Below, piece after piece: positions 63,289 through 64,000 of a stretch of 64,000 nt of DNA. The notes below the pieces were generated by a model. The model worked only from the letters and a program-made list of their open reading frames with translations, searched no databases and had not been told where the DNA came from. Every line of letters starts with the position of its first letter. Position 1 is the first letter of the stretch. This DNA is from Opitutaceae bacterium (GTDB lineage: Bacteria > Verrucomicrobiota > Verrucomicrobiia > Opitutales > Opitutaceae), in assembly GCA_947474995.1 (NCBI GenBank), contig CANJNJ010000001.1:16914-80913 (forward strand). The letters are read 5' to 3'. The position numbers and the translations under genes were made by a program.

Positions 63289-64000
63289 ATGCCCCTTCGT
63301 ACTTTCCGCCGTTTCGCGCTGGCTGCCATTGCCCCGCTGGTACTGTGGTTCGACTCCGCCGACGCGCAGGTCATCACCACCGCACCCCAAAGCCAGACCG
63401 TCGCGATTGGTGGCACCGCCACTCTGAGCGTCACGGCCACTGGCACCGCTCCCCTCGCCTACCAGTGGAAAATGAACGGAGCCAATATCACGGGCGCCAA
63501 GAGCGCCACGCTTGCCCTGCCCAATGTGCAACCGGCCAACGCTGGAATCTACACGGTGACCATCACCAGCGGCACGAGCACCTCTGGAACGACTTCTCCT
63601 CCCGTGGTCTTGGGCGTCACCACCACCAGCAAGCTCGTGGGCCCCGGTCAGGAGTTCCCCGACATCGTTCACCCGGTCACCCGGAACACCTATGATCAGA
63701 TTTTGCTCGGCGGGCCGGCCGCCAGCATGACCGCCGATCCCGGGCAGATTCTGCGCGTATCCTTTATCGATCTCACCGACGACATCGTGCAGATCGAATT
63801 CAGCGGCGCCGGGACGCTCACCCTGCTCCTCGATAGTCCTTCCGGGCCGGCCACCCCGGTTAAATATAATCAGCCCTCGGTCAACTATATGAAAGGGCAG
63901 GCCCGCATCGTCATCGCGGGCGCCAACGAAACGACCAATCTCTCCGTGTTCAGCGTGGGCACTTTGATCAACCCCAACCCCTCCCTCTACCAAAGCGGCA
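63289..64000 (+). CDS. Secreted Ig-like protein, N-terminal part of a DUF1800-type paralogue (cut by window edge)
   Basis: At least 237 residues from the ATG at 63289, preceded by AAGGA seven bases upstream. Open to the window end. Signal peptide LAAIAPLVLWFDSADA, Ig-like domain (VITTAPQSQTVAIGGTATLS; APLAYQWKMNGANITGAKSA), then the same unrecognised domain as in the protein at 58097: KLVGPGQEFPDIVHP, QILRVSFIDLTDDIVQIEFS, GANETTNLSVFSVG. The close match suggests that another DUF1800/DUF1501 set follows outside the window. Confidence 0.9.
   Translation, partial: MPLRTFRRFALAAIAPLVLWFDSADAQVITTAPQSQTVAIGGTATLSVTATGTAPLAYQWKMNGANITGAKSATLALPNVQPANAGIYTVTITSGTSTSGTTSPPVVLGVTTTSKLVGPGQEFPDIVHPVTRNTYDQILLGGPAASMTADPGQILRVSFIDLTDDIVQIEFSGAGTLTLLLDSPSGPATPVKYNQPSVNYMKGQARIVIAGANETTNLSVFSVGTLINPNPSLYQSG

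Overview
The window is GC-rich bacterial chromosome with about 50 protein genes on both strands. I saw no rRNA, tRNA, CRISPR array or prophage. Gene content points to a free-living Verrucomicrobiota, most likely Opitutaceae: a TonB-dependent receptor, PQQ dehydrogenases with an internal cytochrome c, a DUF1800/DUF1501 secreted pair, DUF1080 proteins, a four-helix-bundle suffix protein, L-rhamnose isomerase, and many intergenic palindromic repeats. The taxonomic call is inference from gene content, not from a marker gene.

Layout. 1-5935: TonB receptor (cut by the left edge, minus strand), then a plus-strand run of DJ-1/PfpI protein, TIM-barrel epimerase, PQQ/cytochrome c dehydrogenase and GntR regulator. 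6576-17483: a probable light or photo-oxidative stress island. Its minus-strand part encodes a pyruvoyl-tetrahydropterin-synthase-like protein, FolE2, a small membrane protein and a lipocalin. Small membrane proteins and a fasciclin protein follow. It ends in a tight six-gene plus-strand operon: DUF2071 (frameshifted), SDR, FeS-type (6-4) photolyase, DUF2256, TIGR01777 epimerase and a renalase-like FAD protein. 18153-32000: a second PQQ dehydrogenase, transporters and sugar-related oxidoreductases and isomerases, and a TPR membrane protein. 32080-45053: housekeeping genes lnt, secA, UDP-glucuronate decarboxylase, gltD-like, malic enzyme, tgt, trpG/pabA, nrdR and HIT. 45143-49865: dprA, a sepiapterin-reductase-like SDR, a second folE2 and a second PTPS, and a WalJ-like hydrolase. 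49944-57819: SYLF protein, two MFS carriers, pyruvate kinase, a broken RidA gene and a DUF1080 protein. 58097-64000: a DUF1800 plus DUF1501 pair and the start of a second DUF1800-type protein.

The most interesting theme is pterin metabolism. Two paralogous PTPS-folE2 cassettes lie about 40 kb apart. The PTPS proteins have the C-x5-HGH spacing of animal 6-pyruvoyl-tetrahydropterin synthase rather than that of QueD. The second cassette is followed by an SDR whose C-terminus resembles Chlorobium sepiapterin reductase, so GTP to a tetrahydrobiopterin-like product could be encoded in one stretch. The first cassette sits beside the photolyase island. Other points of note are a tRNA-guanine transglycosylase that has lost two of its three zinc cysteines, and several families of intergenic inverted repeats, some built from short repeated words.
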